64,000 nucleotides of DNA from Natronorubrum daqingense (GCF_001971705.1 NZ_CP019327.1:1302001-1366000); one strand, 5' to 3'; positions 53,412 through 61,372 are shown, counted from the stretch's first letter. A program made the numbers and translations. The notes: generated by a model from the sequence alone, not told the origin.

Positions 53412-53470
53412 AATAGTAACAAAACCCACATACGTTGCAGTGATGGTTTCTTCAACCTGAGTAGAATGTG

Positions 53471-54955
53471 CTAGTTCTGTTCCACGGTTAGTTCGTGTTT
53501 TACGACGTTGAGATACGTAATTTCTGGTGGGATTTGACCGCCACTCTGCATTCTAGGCTCGAACGAATCATCAAGATCGTTATCATGAATAATCTCTGAC
53601 GCACCATCAATCGATTCAATTTCACCAACTACAACAGAACCGTAAATCGTTGGGGTACCGCCGCTAGTGACTGTCCCACCCGGAGCATAAATTATCCCCT
53701 CATAGTGATCGTTGCCACTCATATCTAATCTAAAGTCAGAGGTTCCATATATTTGGAGATGCTTTGCATGGATGTTTTCCTGATCACCTTCCCCTCCAGG
53801 ATTCCCTGGAGAGTACGCAGATTCGCCAACATACATCCCATTGTCGCCATCTATAGCTAAATCACCTGTTGTATAAATCTGAGCTTCGTTGCCTTCCTCC
53901 CAGCCTGTAACCTGAATGTCTTCGCTTACATTTATCGATCCATCAACAAAAACTGAGACGTTTCCATTACTAATGTCAATGGTATCCAAATTGTAGTCAT
54001 CATTATCAAGATCACCGTTAACGTAGTAGTCACCTGATGAGATTTGACTTTCACTCTCTGAGAGCGAATCGTGGCTCTCGTTTGCATCAGCGATAGCACT
54101 CGTTACTTGACTATCAATATTTGAAATGTTTACATCATCACCATACAGAGAAGTTCCATGGATTCCCCCTGCGTCACCGGATGGTGGTTTCTCATCAGTG
54201 ACAACTGCATTCTCAAAGACTGCTTCAACACTAGTTAGACCAAACTCAACGTCAACATAGCCATGACTTTCGTTTATCTGGCCATAATCTTGTACTGCAT
54301 CCCCTTCATCACCAACTGTTTGTTCAAAGTGTTCTTTCCAACCGAGATAGTACTGACTCGTAACGTTAATACTGACTGTTTCTCCCTCAACTGTGTTTGG
54401 ATTGTGTATATTTTCGGTTTCCTCGTGTTCTAATGAGATGTCTCCCGAATTCAAATCTCCTTCTTCAGCTAATTCAACGATCGGGAAGCTAAGCGTTTGA
54501 TCGTCATAGTGGATTGGTGGGGACGATTTTACTTGCGTTTCGTCCATCGTCTCGTGGAATACACCACCGGCCTGATAAGCCACCTTTTCGCCATTATTGG
54601 ACTCGTATTCAATAGCTCCGATCGAGACGTTTGTATCGACATCCTCTCCTTGAATGTGTATGTTACCTGTGTCTTTACTTGCGACTGTGCCCTCGTCCCC
54701 AACATCGAGATTGAGTGATTGAGTCACATCATTACCCGAAGATGCTGACGCCATTTGATGCCCTAATTCAATGAACCCGTTTTCAATGCGGTCTTGTTCC
54801 GATTCATGTTCTATGCTTTCTGTAGAGTCTACAGCAACTAAGAACAGAGCGGTGCTCCCAACTGCGACCATCCCGATTAGGAGGACGATACCAAGTACTG
54901 TGGATTGCCCCCGGAGGGATGATGGAAGTGATTGGTCCCCGGACTGAACAGTCAT
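53471..54955 (-). CDS. type IV pilin-like exported protein, AT-rich
   Basis: This 494-residue protein has a short N-terminal signal followed by RGQSTVLGIVLLIGMVAVGSTALFLVA (from residue 15), the class III/pilin-like segment common to haloarchaeal pilin-related proteins. Long exported beta-rich sequence follows, poor in Arg and rich in Asn, Asp, Ser and Gly. Residues about 310-480 read as a right-handed beta-helix-like region (DYYVNGDLDNDDYNLD, IYTTGDLAIDGDNG, GIIYAPGGTVTSGGTPTIYGSVVVG). Haloarchaeal proteins of this type belong to uncharacterised DUF families such as DUF7289; I recall this without a search. Base composition is clearly more AT-rich than its neighbours, and it splits adk from the DUF106 gene, so it was probably acquired. 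Confidence 0.75.
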   Translation of the reverse strand: MTVQSGDQSLPSSLRGQSTVLGIVLLIGMVAVGSTALFLVAVDSTESIEHESEQDRIENGFIELGHQMASASSGNDVTQSLNLDVGDEGTVASKDTGNIHIQGEDVDTNVSIGAIEYESNNGEKVAYQAGGVFHETMDETQVKSSPPIHYDDQTLSFPIVELAEEGDLNSGDISLEHEETENIHNPNTVEGETVSINVTSQYYLGWKEHFEQTVGDEGDAVQDYGQINESHGYVDVEFGLTSVEAVFENAVVTDEKPPSGDAGGIHGTSLYGDDVNISNIDSQVTSAIADANESHDSLSESESQISSGDYYVNGDLDNDDYNLDTIDISNGNVSVFVDGSINVSEDIQVTGWEEGNEAQIYTTGDLAIDGDNGMYVGESAYSPGNPGGEGDQENIHAKHLQIYGTSDFRLDMSGNDHYEGIIYAPGGTVTSGGTPTIYGSVVVGEIESIDGASEIIHDNDLDDSFEPRMQSGGQIPPEITYLNVVKHELTVEQN

Positions 54956-55186
54956 GATACACAGCTAGAAAACCAATACTATAGTAATATCGGTCGGTCA
55001 AGTATTTTCAGACAGTTTATATTAGTTCACAGTGAGAATTTTTCTCCTCGCCTGTAGCGGAAAAAGTGGTACGGCAACTCTTTGCTGGGTTTGGATCCAG
55101 GATCTACCGATATAATAGTCGACCACTGCTTACTCGAGCACCGAAGATAAACACTTGTATACCGAACCTCCCCTAGCCACACATAG

Positions 55187-56131
55187 ATGACGCGTACAGC
55201 GGAGAAAATCGACGACCTCGTCCGCGAGGATTCCGCCATGACGGATGCACTCGAGTCCATCCGCGAGGCGGCCGATCAGAACGGTGGCGAGGTCGAGTGG
55301 GCCGACGTCCGCGACGATTTGACGAGCGGGCAATGGGGCCGGCTAATCGAAAAAGGAGTGTTAGTTGACGGCGAAAATGGGTTCGAAATCGCCGATCGCG
55401 AGGCGTACGACGACGCCCTCGATGGTGATTCGTCCGCCAAAAGCTACGATACCGATATCGAGATCGAGGCCGAGGAATCACAGTGGTCCCAGTACGACAA
55501 GATGGCCGGCGTGGCCTCGCTACTGTTGATGTTCGGTTACTGGATCGAGTCCGTCCGTGACACGGTCGGTGGAACGATCGACGCTGCACTCGGTCCACTC
55601 GACGCGGCGCTTCCGTTTTATGCGGTTATTCTCTCGGTTGCCCTCCTGACGGGGCTGTACTCCACGCTGTTGCAGGCGAACCTCATGAACCCCGAAATCA
55701 TGGGCAAGTACCAACAGCGCATGAAGGCGATGCAGGAGAAGCAAAAGGATGCCCGCGAGCGCAAGAAAGAGGCCGAAGAACGCGGAGCCAGCGAAGCCGA
55801 AATAGAGCGACTCGACGACGAACTCGACGCGGTCCGTGAAGAGCAGATGGAAGCGATGGCGGAGAATCTCGGTATGTTCAAAGAGCAACTCCGGCCGATG
55901 GTCTGGATCATGCTCTTTACCATTCCGTTGTTCCTCTGGATGTACTGGCGAATTCACGGTGTCGGTGTCGAGGGAACGATCGTCATGCCCCTCGCCGGGG
56001 AGACGAGTTGGAACGCGGGCCTCCTCGGTCCGATGCCAGCGTGGATCGTTTGGTACTTCCTGTGCTCGATGGGCTTCACGCAGTTACTGCGCAAGTCGCT
56101 CAATATCGACATGACGCCGTCGGGAACCTAA
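55187..56131 (+). CDS. DUF106 / Oxa1-superfamily membrane protein (EMC3/TMCO1-like)
   Basis: This 314-residue protein belongs to the archaeal DUF106 family, relatives of YidC/Oxa1, Get1 and EMC3 thought to aid membrane insertion of small proteins. Residues 1-85 are a soluble winged-helix-like addition (TRTAEKIDDLVREDSAMTDALESIREAADQ...WGRLIEKGVLVDG). Then come helix LPFYAVILSVALLTGLYSTLLQ (about 142-163), a charged coiled-coil hairpin (KYQQRMKAMQEKQKDARERKKEAEERGASEAEIERLDDEL), LRPMVWIMLFTIPLFLWMYWRI and PAWIVWYFLCSMGFTQLLRKSL. The adk-DUF106-cmk-cbf5 order is the conserved archaeal string. An upstream TTGTATACC near 55156 is a possible TATA box. Confidence 0.88.
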   Translation: MTRTAEKIDDLVREDSAMTDALESIREAADQNGGEVEWADVRDDLTSGQWGRLIEKGVLVDGENGFEIADREAYDDALDGDSSAKSYDTDIEIEAEESQWSQYDKMAGVASLLLMFGYWIESVRDTVGGTIDAALGPLDAALPFYAVILSVALLTGLYSTLLQANLMNPEIMGKYQQRMKAMQEKQKDARERKKEAEERGASEAEIERLDDELDAVREEQMEAMAENLGMFKEQLRPMVWIMLFTIPLFLWMYWRIHGVGVEGTIVMPLAGETSWNAGLLGPMPAWIVWYFLCSMGFTQLLRKSLNIDMTPSGT

Positions 56132-56270
56132 CGAACGTTCTTCCTCGCCGGACTGTTCTTCCTCACAATTTCGCGCTGGATTTTCGATCGGGTTTCGTGT
56201 CTCAGATTCGGCTCCGACCTGCTTGTGAGCGATTCAAAACCCATTTTACCCGCCACCGCGCAGTTTGGAT

Positions 56271-56846
56271 ATGTTACTAACCGTCTCCGGCCCGCCGGGA
56301 AGCGGGAAGAGTACCACTGCGGAACTGCTCGCCGACGCCTTCGGCCTCGACCACGTCAGTGGTGGCGATATTTTCCGCGAATTAGCCGACGAGCGCGGCT
56401 ATACCCCACTCGAGTTCAACAAACTCGCGGAAGAAAACGATCAGATCGATCGGGACCTCGATCGACGACTCCGCGAAATCGCCGTCGAAGAGGACGGACT
56501 CGTGCTGGAATCCCGTCTTGCCGGATGGCTCGCGGGTGAACAGGCTGATTTCCGGTTTTGGCTCGATGCGCCGCCACAGGTTCGAGGCGAACGAATCGCA
56601 GAGCGTGAGGGGAAAGATCCGGAACGGGCGACGGAGGAGACGAAAGCGCGTGAGGCGAGCGAGGCGTCGCGATATCTGGAGTACTACGACATCAACATTC
56701 AGGATTTGACGATTTACGATCTCTCCGTGAATACGGCTCGCTGGGAACCCGACGCCGTACTCGACATGCTCGTCACGGCCGTTGGAGAGTACGACGATTC
56801 GGGTGACGAAGGACAGGCAGCGATTCAACTCGAGTACGAGTTTTGA
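56271..56846 (+). CDS. cmk: cytidylate kinase (archaeal type)
   Basis: This 191-residue enzyme phosphorylates CMP and dCMP. It starts [43 protein letters not shown] with P-loop [47 protein letters not shown] is the middle part, and [20 protein letters not shown] the C-terminal part. The ATG at 56271 is preferred over TTG 56265. Two bases separate its stop from the cbf5 start, so the two are co-translated. Confidence 0.95.
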   Translation: MLLTVSGPPGSGKSTTAELLADAFGLDHVSGGDIFRELADERGYTPLEFNKLAEENDQIDRDLDRRLREIAVEEDGLVLESRLAGWLAGEQADFRFWLDAPPQVRGERIAEREGKDPERATEETKAREASEASRYLEYYDINIQDLTIYDLSVNTARWEPDAVLDMLVTAVGEYDDSGDEGQAAIQLEYEF

Positions 56847-56848
56847 CC

Positions 56849-57769
56849 ATGGTCGAGCATTCCCGTCTTCGTGGTCCACCCGACGACCGAACGCCGGTCG
56901 AGTTGCTCACCTTCGGTGTCGTCAACCTCGATAAGCCACCGGGGCCATCCTCACACCAGGTCAGCGGCTGGTTACGCGATTCCGTCGACGACACGCTCTC
57001 TGCGTCCGGCGCAGCGGAATCACTCGAGCAAGCGGCCCACGCTGGGACGCTCGACCCCAAGGTTACTGGCTGTCTCCCACTGATGCTCGGCGATGCGACG
57101 CGTCTCGCGCAGGTCTTTCTCGAAGGGTCGAAGGAATACGTCGCCGTCCTCGAGTGTCACGCCCCCGTCCCAGCAGACGTCGAATCAGTCGTCAGCGACT
57201 TCGAGGGACCGATTTATCAGAAGCCACCGCGCAAAAGTGCAGTCTCTCGACGATTGCGCGTACGGGAAATATACGACCTCGAGGTGCTCGAGACTGACGA
57301 CCGGAAGGTGCTCTTGCGAATTCGGTGTGAGAGTGGTACGTACGTGCGCAAACTGTGTCACGACCTTGGATTAGCCCTCGGTACTGGCGGACACATGGGG
57401 CATCTTCGGCGGTCGGCCACGACGCCGTTCGATGATACCGACCTCCACAACACGTCTGAGTTCCTCGATGCCCTCGCGTTCTGGCTTGAAGACGATGACG
57501 AGACACTACTTCGTGAGGTGGTCGACCCGGCCGAACGAATCCTCGAGGACCTTCCGTCGGTGACGATTGCCGAAAGTGCTGCCCAAGAAGTAGCGAACGG
57601 TGCGCCAGTGTACGAACCGGGCGTACTCGACGTGGACGACGGTATCGAGCAGGGGTCGCTCGTGGCCTGTCACACGCCGAACGGGAGTGCCGTCTGTCTC
57701 GGTACATTCGCTAGGTCGGGCGATACCGACCACGGTGTCGCTGTGTCCCTCGAGCGTGTACTCGTGTGA
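56849..57769 (+). CDS. cbf5: RNA pseudouridine synthase Cbf5/TruB
   Basis: This is a 306-residue protein; archaeal Cbf5 is the catalytic part of H/ACA RNPs and also makes tRNA Psi55. It has VVNLDKPPGPSSHQVSGWLRD, the catalytic motif HAGTLDPKVTGCLPLMLGDATRL with Asp69, KEYVAVLECHAPV, YQKPPRKSAVSRRLRVREIYDLEVLE and RCESGTYVRKLCHDLG. A PUA domain (from about residue 220) ends with GSAVCLGTFARSGDTDHGVAVSLERVLV. tRNA-Pro follows 53 bp downstream on the same strand. Confidence 0.95.
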   Translation: MVEHSRLRGPPDDRTPVELLTFGVVNLDKPPGPSSHQVSGWLRDSVDDTLSASGAAESLEQAAHAGTLDPKVTGCLPLMLGDATRLAQVFLEGSKEYVAVLECHAPVPADVESVVSDFEGPIYQKPPRKSAVSRRLRVREIYDLEVLETDDRKVLLRIRCESGTYVRKLCHDLGLALGTGGHMGHLRRSATTPFDDTDLHNTSEFLDALAFWLEDDDETLLREVVDPAERILEDLPSVTIAESAAQEVANGAPVYEPGVLDVDDGIEQGSLVACHTPNGSAVCLGTFARSGDTDHGVAVSLERVLV

Positions 57770-57822
57770 CTCGAGTATCGAAACGATATGCTTAAACAGC
57801 GGAGCGCCTTTCGTGAAACTGC

Positions 57823-57893
57823 GGGACCGTGGGGTAGTGGTATCCTCTGCGGATGGGGTCCGTAGGACCCGAGTTCAATTCTCGGCGGTCCCA
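57823..57893 (+). tRNA. tRNA-Pro (GGG)
   Basis: The gene is 71 nt without encoded CCA. The acceptor stem GGGACCG pairs with CGGTCCC. The anticodon stem TGCGG/CCGTA holds the loop ATGGGGT with anticodon GGG. The T-arm reads CCGAG-TTCAATT-CTCGG. A TATA-like ATATGCTTAAAC lies about 30-40 bp upstream, between cbf5 and the tRNA. TATTTT follows directly and may end transcription. Confidence 0.95.
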
Positions 57894-57953
57894 TATTTTG
57901 CGAAGCCAAATTGGGAGCACGAGGTGTCGCGAGGCGACACCTCGACGGTCCCA
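57894..57953 (+). repeat. inverted repeat plus partial copy of the tRNA-Pro 3' end
   Basis: After the tRNA and a 26-bp spacer comes a perfect 11-bp inverted repeat, CGAGGTGTCGC (57920-57930), loop GAG, GCGACACCTCG (57934-57944). At 57941-57953 the tRNA 3' end recurs as CTCGACGGTCCCA against CTCGGCGGTCCCA (57881-57893), 12 of 13 bases. The two copies are 60 bp apart. The inner TGTCGCGA and GCGACA parts also occur in the inverted repeat downstream of tRNA-Gly. Confidence 0.8.
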
Positions 57954-58017
57954 CTCGAAATCATTTAGGTGTTCAACCCGTAGCGCCTGAGACGGCTAAA
58001 TCGGCCGAAAATCCTAT

Positions 58018-58031
58018 TCTCGATTTCGAGA
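58018..58031. promoter_or_regulatory. palindrome TCTCGATTTCGAGA
   Basis: Six-base arms pair perfectly around TT. It lies about 40 bp upstream of the zinc-finger gene at 58072 in an AT-rich stretch and is either an operator or a small terminator-like stem. Confidence 0.3.
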
Positions 58032-58071
58032 TAATTCCGTATGGCCGACAGGACGTGAGGAGGTGGTCTGC

Positions 58072-58305
58072 GTGACGACCGCGCCCTGGCCGTCGGTTGA
58101 CAGCGACTCGACGTGCCGTCACTGTGGGTCGTACGTCACCGACCAATTCGGCCGTGTGTTCGGTGACGGTGACGATCGCGTTCACCGCTGTTGTCACTGC
58201 GATTCCTACCGACGAATCCAGCGCGGCTCTGCAGCTGGGATAGCGGTCGGCATTCCAGATCCAGAGACGACATCCGGCCACCACGGAGGTGGTTCGGATG
58301 TGTAG
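58072..58305 (+). CDS. small zinc-finger protein (DUF7563-like)
   Basis: This 77-residue protein has CRHCGSYVTDQFGRVFGDGDDRVHRCCHC, two Cys pairs about 25 residues apart. It resembles a group of small haloarchaeal proteins with C..CGs.Vt..yaRVF....V..C..C (DUF7563, recalled without a search). I chose GTG 58072 because GGAGGTG (58059-58065) is at ideal distance; GTG 58063 lies within that element. The next reading frame starts inside its stop region (ATGTGTAG). Confidence 0.6.
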   Translation: MTTAPWPSVDSDSTCRHCGSYVTDQFGRVFGDGDDRVHRCCHCDSYRRIQRGSAAGIAVGIPDPETTSGHHGGGSDV

Positions 58306-58475
58306 TGAGTTCGTCCCAGCGAGCGAACTCTATCACGTCGAGAGTGAGACCCATCGCCCGTCCAGCCCACCAGGCGATCGACATCGACGTACGCCATGCG
58401 CTCGAGGCCGAAGGCGAACGCCAGTTACGGCCCGGCGACGGGACCGACTCGAGCGGACCTGAACGATCTACCTAA
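58298..58475 (+). pseudogene. small ORF, probably frameshifted
   Basis: ATG 58298 overlaps the upstream stop and has GGAGGTGG at 58285-58292. Its first part reads MCSEFVPASELYHVESETHRPSSPPG with haloarchaeal composition, then turns Arg-rich and stops at 58462. In another frame the DNA continues as IDIDVRHALEAEGERQLRPGD and stops at 58475, again with good composition. A single indel near 58365-58380 would join both into about 59 residues. It is either a broken gene or a sequencing slip. Confidence 0.4.
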
Positions 58476-58498
58476 AGAAAGAGATGAGAGGAGTACAA

Positions 58499-58690
58499 TC
58501 AGATTAGGTCCTCACTCCGTTGCATCCACAAGAGGAGCACTACGAGGCTCAAAATTCCGATAACGAGGAACTCGATCGCATCCGGTAGCCACGGGTTTTG
58601 GTTCGTTGCGAGTAAGCCGAGCCATCCGACGATTAGCGTACCGACGCCAGTCGTCACTAATGTGAGTAGCAGAAGAGATGCTCTCTCCAT
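58499..58690 (-). CDS. small two-helix membrane protein
   Basis: This 63-residue protein has two hydrophobic segments, LLLLTLVTTGVGTLIVGWLG and EFLVIGILSLVVLLLWM, joined by LLATNQNPWLPDAI, and a short charged C-terminus. ATG 58690 is preferred; a GTG codon just upstream is in frame. The family is not recognised. It sits in the gene-poor stretch behind tRNA-Pro. Confidence 0.5.
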   Translation of the reverse strand: MERASLLLLTLVTTGVGTLIVGWLGLLATNQNPWLPDAIEFLVIGILSLVVLLLWMQRSEDLI

Positions 58691-58977
58691 CACGATTAGT
58701 TCGGTTCCCGTCTCGAAAAATCACCCGCTTGAACCAGCAGGTGAACGAGCGAGATATCAGGCAGGGTTGCGATGACACGACGACCGTTCAGTGCGGATAC
58801 TGGCCACGAAGAAGGCACGGAGCGTGCCCCAGGTTGAGACGACGGCCCACGAGGATGGGGGTCGCTCGGAGTGACCCGACCGGGTCCCTACACTCCAACG
58901 CGCTCTCATCGGTACTGCTCGGGCGACCGTGAACTGACTCTCGAGATTGGTCACAGTCTCTCCTCTCGTCAAACCGG
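58691..58977. other. 287-bp stretch without a firm gene
   Basis: No complete gene is supported. A small frame around 58771-58840 reads MTRRPFSADTGHEEGTERAP and continues in another frame as QVETTAHEDGGRSE-stop, which may be a decayed small gene. Nothing else is visible. Confidence 0.4.
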
Positions 58978-59139
58978 TTAGGTGTCAGTCTCGTCGAAGT
59001 CGAACGAGGGCTCCGGTAACGGTTCGAACTCCGTCGCTCCACACGAAGTACATCCGTCACGACTTCCGATAGGCTGGATCGTTCCGTTCGGGAACTCGAG
59101 AGCGGCGAACACAGATTTACACTCCACACACGTTGCCAT
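58978..59139 (-). CDS. small zinc-ribbon protein (paralogue 1)
   Basis: This is a 53-residue protein, MATCVECKSVFAALEFPNG then TIQPIGSRDGCTSCGATEFEPL. Two CxxC pairs form a zinc ribbon around a G.I.PIG turn. It is similar by eye to the protein at 59393-59575. An upstream in-frame ATG (59169) is possible. Function is unknown. Confidence 0.6.
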   Translation of the reverse strand: MATCVECKSVFAALEFPNGTIQPIGSRDGCTSCGATEFEPLPEPSFDFDETDT

Positions 59140-59392
59140 CAAGCGAGACGTTTCGTCGTCACCTCCCATCGACTCCGCCTCAGAAGCAATCAGAGAAAAA
59201 TTCGCTGTGAGGACGAGCGGAGCACACTGTCGAGTGTCACTGAAGTAGTAACAGAGAGCGGTCGGAAAACGTGAGCACTCACTCGAGGGGTGTACACGAT
59301 GGGCCAACTCGATGACTCTACTGGGTACTGGGTGCGAACGCTATGACGACACGGACGACAGGAACCGATACCGTGTTGTACGACCCCCTCAA

Positions 59393-59575
59393 TCACTCGG
59401 TCGAATCGTTTGGTACCGATTCCGGTGAGCCGATAACGTCGAACGAGTCGCCCCCACAAGAACAGTGCGTTCCGGTTCCAATTGGCCGAATCGATCCGTC
59501 GCTCACAATTCGGACGGCAATCGCCCCGTTGCATCGACGGCAAATGGCAATCGATCGGCGGCCTTTCACGGGCAT
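59393..59575 (-). CDS. small zinc-ribbon protein (paralogue 2)
   Basis: This is a 60-residue protein with AICRRCNGAIAVRIVSDG then SIRPIGTGTHCSCGGDSFDVI. It shares C..C, the G.I.PIG turn, the C-CG cluster and the following F with the protein at 58978-59139, so the two are paralogues. The second cluster is HCSCGG rather than CTSCG. Both are on the minus strand, 253 bp apart, in the stretch behind tRNA-Pro. Confidence 0.6.
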   Translation of the reverse strand: MPVKGRRSIAICRRCNGAIAVRIVSDGSIRPIGTGTHCSCGGDSFDVIGSPESVPNDSTE

Positions 59576-59721
59576 GAACGGCCGTATTCCACACTATTAT
59601 TTCAACTCTTCTACTCCAGAACGATAGCTATGGGGTGAGAAATAGTGGTGTGAGACCCGATGTAGCGCCTGCCACACCGCGACCGGCGGCTTTACGTGCA
59701 ATCCATCCTGACGGTAAGACA

Positions 59722-60576
59722 ATGACGGTCGTTCTCGCAGGGGTTGGTGCTGATAGTACGAATTTCGGTTCACTGGCACCGATAAACGACGATGGTACCT
59801 TCGAGTACGTTCCAATCCCCGAGAAGACACCCGAGACGGACGAGACTGAAACGCTCGGATCATGGAAGTTGCGAACGACAGACCGGACCGCTGCAGATCT
59901 GACGACGCGGATCACCCCACAACCCATCGGTGACGCAGACCGAACGGTAAGCGGCGACGACCTCGAGTCCTGGCCGTTTCATCACGATCCGAACTTCGAG
60001 GCGCTAACGTACGGCGAACACCGAACGAGTGGCTACGTTTCCAGACTCCGGACGCTCGAGGCTGGCGACGTAGTGGGGTTTTACGCGGGATTGCGCAAGC
60101 CCGGTGGTGAGCGAGCACATCGGTACCTGATCGGCTACTTCACAGTCGAGCGCGTCGATGTCGTGACTCCCGAGATGTCGACTGAGGTGCGTGAGGAAAT
60201 TCTCGAGAAACACTCGGACAATGCCCACACCAAACGTGCTCGGGACGGAGAGTGTTATCTCGAGAAGCCAATCGTGCTCGTCGATGGCCGAGAGCCCGGT
60301 GGGTTGTTCGATCGACATCCGATTCGCCTCTCTGAGTACTACGTGAAAGAAGGGAACGAACGTGCACAGTATTATCTACGCGATTCGGTCGCTTCAGCGT
60401 TGAACGTCGCCGAGGGGGGTGAGAATATGATGTACAAGCCCGCATATCGGTGTGACCTGACGGGCGACGCATTTTGCGAGCGCGTTGGGACGCCTGGCTC
60501 ACGGAGCGCAGACGACGGAGTGATCGACGGTTCGAACGATCCGATTGAAGAAACAGCCACAGAGCCATCACGATAA
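59722..60576 (+). CDS. Nmad3-family putative nucleotide-modification-associated protein
   Basis: This 284-residue protein begins MTVVLAGVGADSTNFGSLAPINDDGTFEYVPIPEK. That resembles the start of the NMAD3 family (KVILSRKGFDSS...P.dGtl.slPIPd) defined by gene-neighbourhood analysis of phage and bacterial DNA-base modification systems. Further family-like parts are FHHDPNFEALTYGEHRTSGYVSRLRTLEAGDVVGFYAGLR (about 88-127), RYLIGYFTVERVDV and KPIVLVDGREPGGLFDRHPIRLSEYYVKEG. I chose ATG 59722 because the conserved start begins there. No DNA methylase or restriction gene is adjacent, so a role in base modification is inferred from family only. The gene is behind tRNA-Pro with small zinc-ribbon genes. 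Confidence 0.7.
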   Translation: MTVVLAGVGADSTNFGSLAPINDDGTFEYVPIPEKTPETDETETLGSWKLRTTDRTAADLTTRITPQPIGDADRTVSGDDLESWPFHHDPNFEALTYGEHRTSGYVSRLRTLEAGDVVGFYAGLRKPGGERAHRYLIGYFTVERVDVVTPEMSTEVREEILEKHSDNAHTKRARDGECYLEKPIVLVDGREPGGLFDRHPIRLSEYYVKEGNERAQYYLRDSVASALNVAEGGENMMYKPAYRCDLTGDAFCERVGTPGSRSADDGVIDGSNDPIEETATEPSR

Positions 60577-60850
60577 GTTGCCTGGGATGTCCTGATCGGT
60601 GACGTCCGATTCGACGGATTCGAACGCCGGACCCGGGGAAAGAACGTCACTCGAGTGGGACTCGCTGGGACGCAACAACGAACGAGAAAACGACGACGGT
60701 TCCATTACCGGTTTTTCCTCACTGTGGGGAACTCACACGCGGATTCCACTAGACCTGGAAACGATAAGACCTGGAAACGATAACCGCACGATTGCTCGGA
60801 GTGTACTCGAACGGTCGGTTTCATGTAGTGATAGATCATATCCCGTGTCA
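60577..60850. other. 274-bp region with a 16-bp tandem repeat
   Basis: A plus-strand frame is open from GTG 60599 into the acyltransferase, but its composition is not typical, so I treat it as untranslated. AGACCTGGAAACGATA occurs twice in tandem without a mismatch at 60751-60766 and 60767-60782. The promoter of the acyltransferase should lie between here and 60850. Confidence 0.5.
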
Positions 60851-61372
60851 GTGACCGACGATACGGACTCCCGTCACGATCGTATTCAGACACACCCGAC
60901 GCCAGGAAGAGGCAACTCCCTCTCTGGATGGTGGCGAAATCGTAGTCCACTCCGCCTCGCGATATCGTACGCCGTCGTCTGGCTCGTCCGGATCTCCCCG
61001 AGTCTCACCCTCAAACGGTGGCTGCTTCGCCGACTGGGGGTAACGGTGGGCCCGGGCGTTTCCTGGGGCCTCGAGGCCACGCCGGACGTCTTCTGGCCGG
61101 AACTGATTACGGTCGAAGCCGAGGCGATCGTCGGCTACGACGCGACGATTCTCTGTCACGAGTTTCTGCAAGACGAGTATCGGACGGGGGAGGTCCACAT
61201 CGGTGAGCGCGCGATGATCGGTGCGGGCGCGACGGTCCTCCCCGGCGTCGAAATCGGCGCAGATGCGCGCGTTGCAGCGAACTCGCTCGTGACTCGAGAC
61301 GTGCCGCCGGAGACGACGGTCGCCGGGGTGCCAGCCGAGCCGATGGGATCGTCGGGCCGCGACGACGAGTAA
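60851..61372 (+). CDS. hexapeptide-repeat acyltransferase
   Basis: This is a protein of about 173 residues. The first 60 residues contain an amphipathic or membrane-associated stretch (LRLAISYAVVWLVRISPSLTLKRWLLRRLGVTVG). Left-handed beta-helix repeats follow, PELITVEAEAIVGYDATILCHEF and GEVHIGERAMIGAGATVLPGVEIGADARVAANSLVTRDVPPETTVAGVPAEPM, with the usual C-terminal signature VAGVPA. CHEF supplies the His expected as catalytic base. It probably acetylates a sugar or similar alcohol; the acceptor is unknown. The start is uncertain (GTG 60851 chosen, GTG 60845 and 60599 in frame). Confidence 0.75.
   Translation: MTDDTDSRHDRIQTHPTPGRGNSLSGWWRNRSPLRLAISYAVVWLVRISPSLTLKRWLLRRLGVTVGPGVSWGLEATPDVFWPELITVEAEAIVGYDATILCHEFLQDEYRTGEVHIGERAMIGAGATVLPGVEIGADARVAANSLVTRDVPPETTVAGVPAEPMGSSGRDDE

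Noticed and set aside
60599..60850. N-terminal extension of the acyltransferase from GTG 60599
   Set aside because: The extension has atypical composition, contains a tandem repeat, and hexapeptide acyltransferases of this kind start near the RHDRIQTHPTPG segment.
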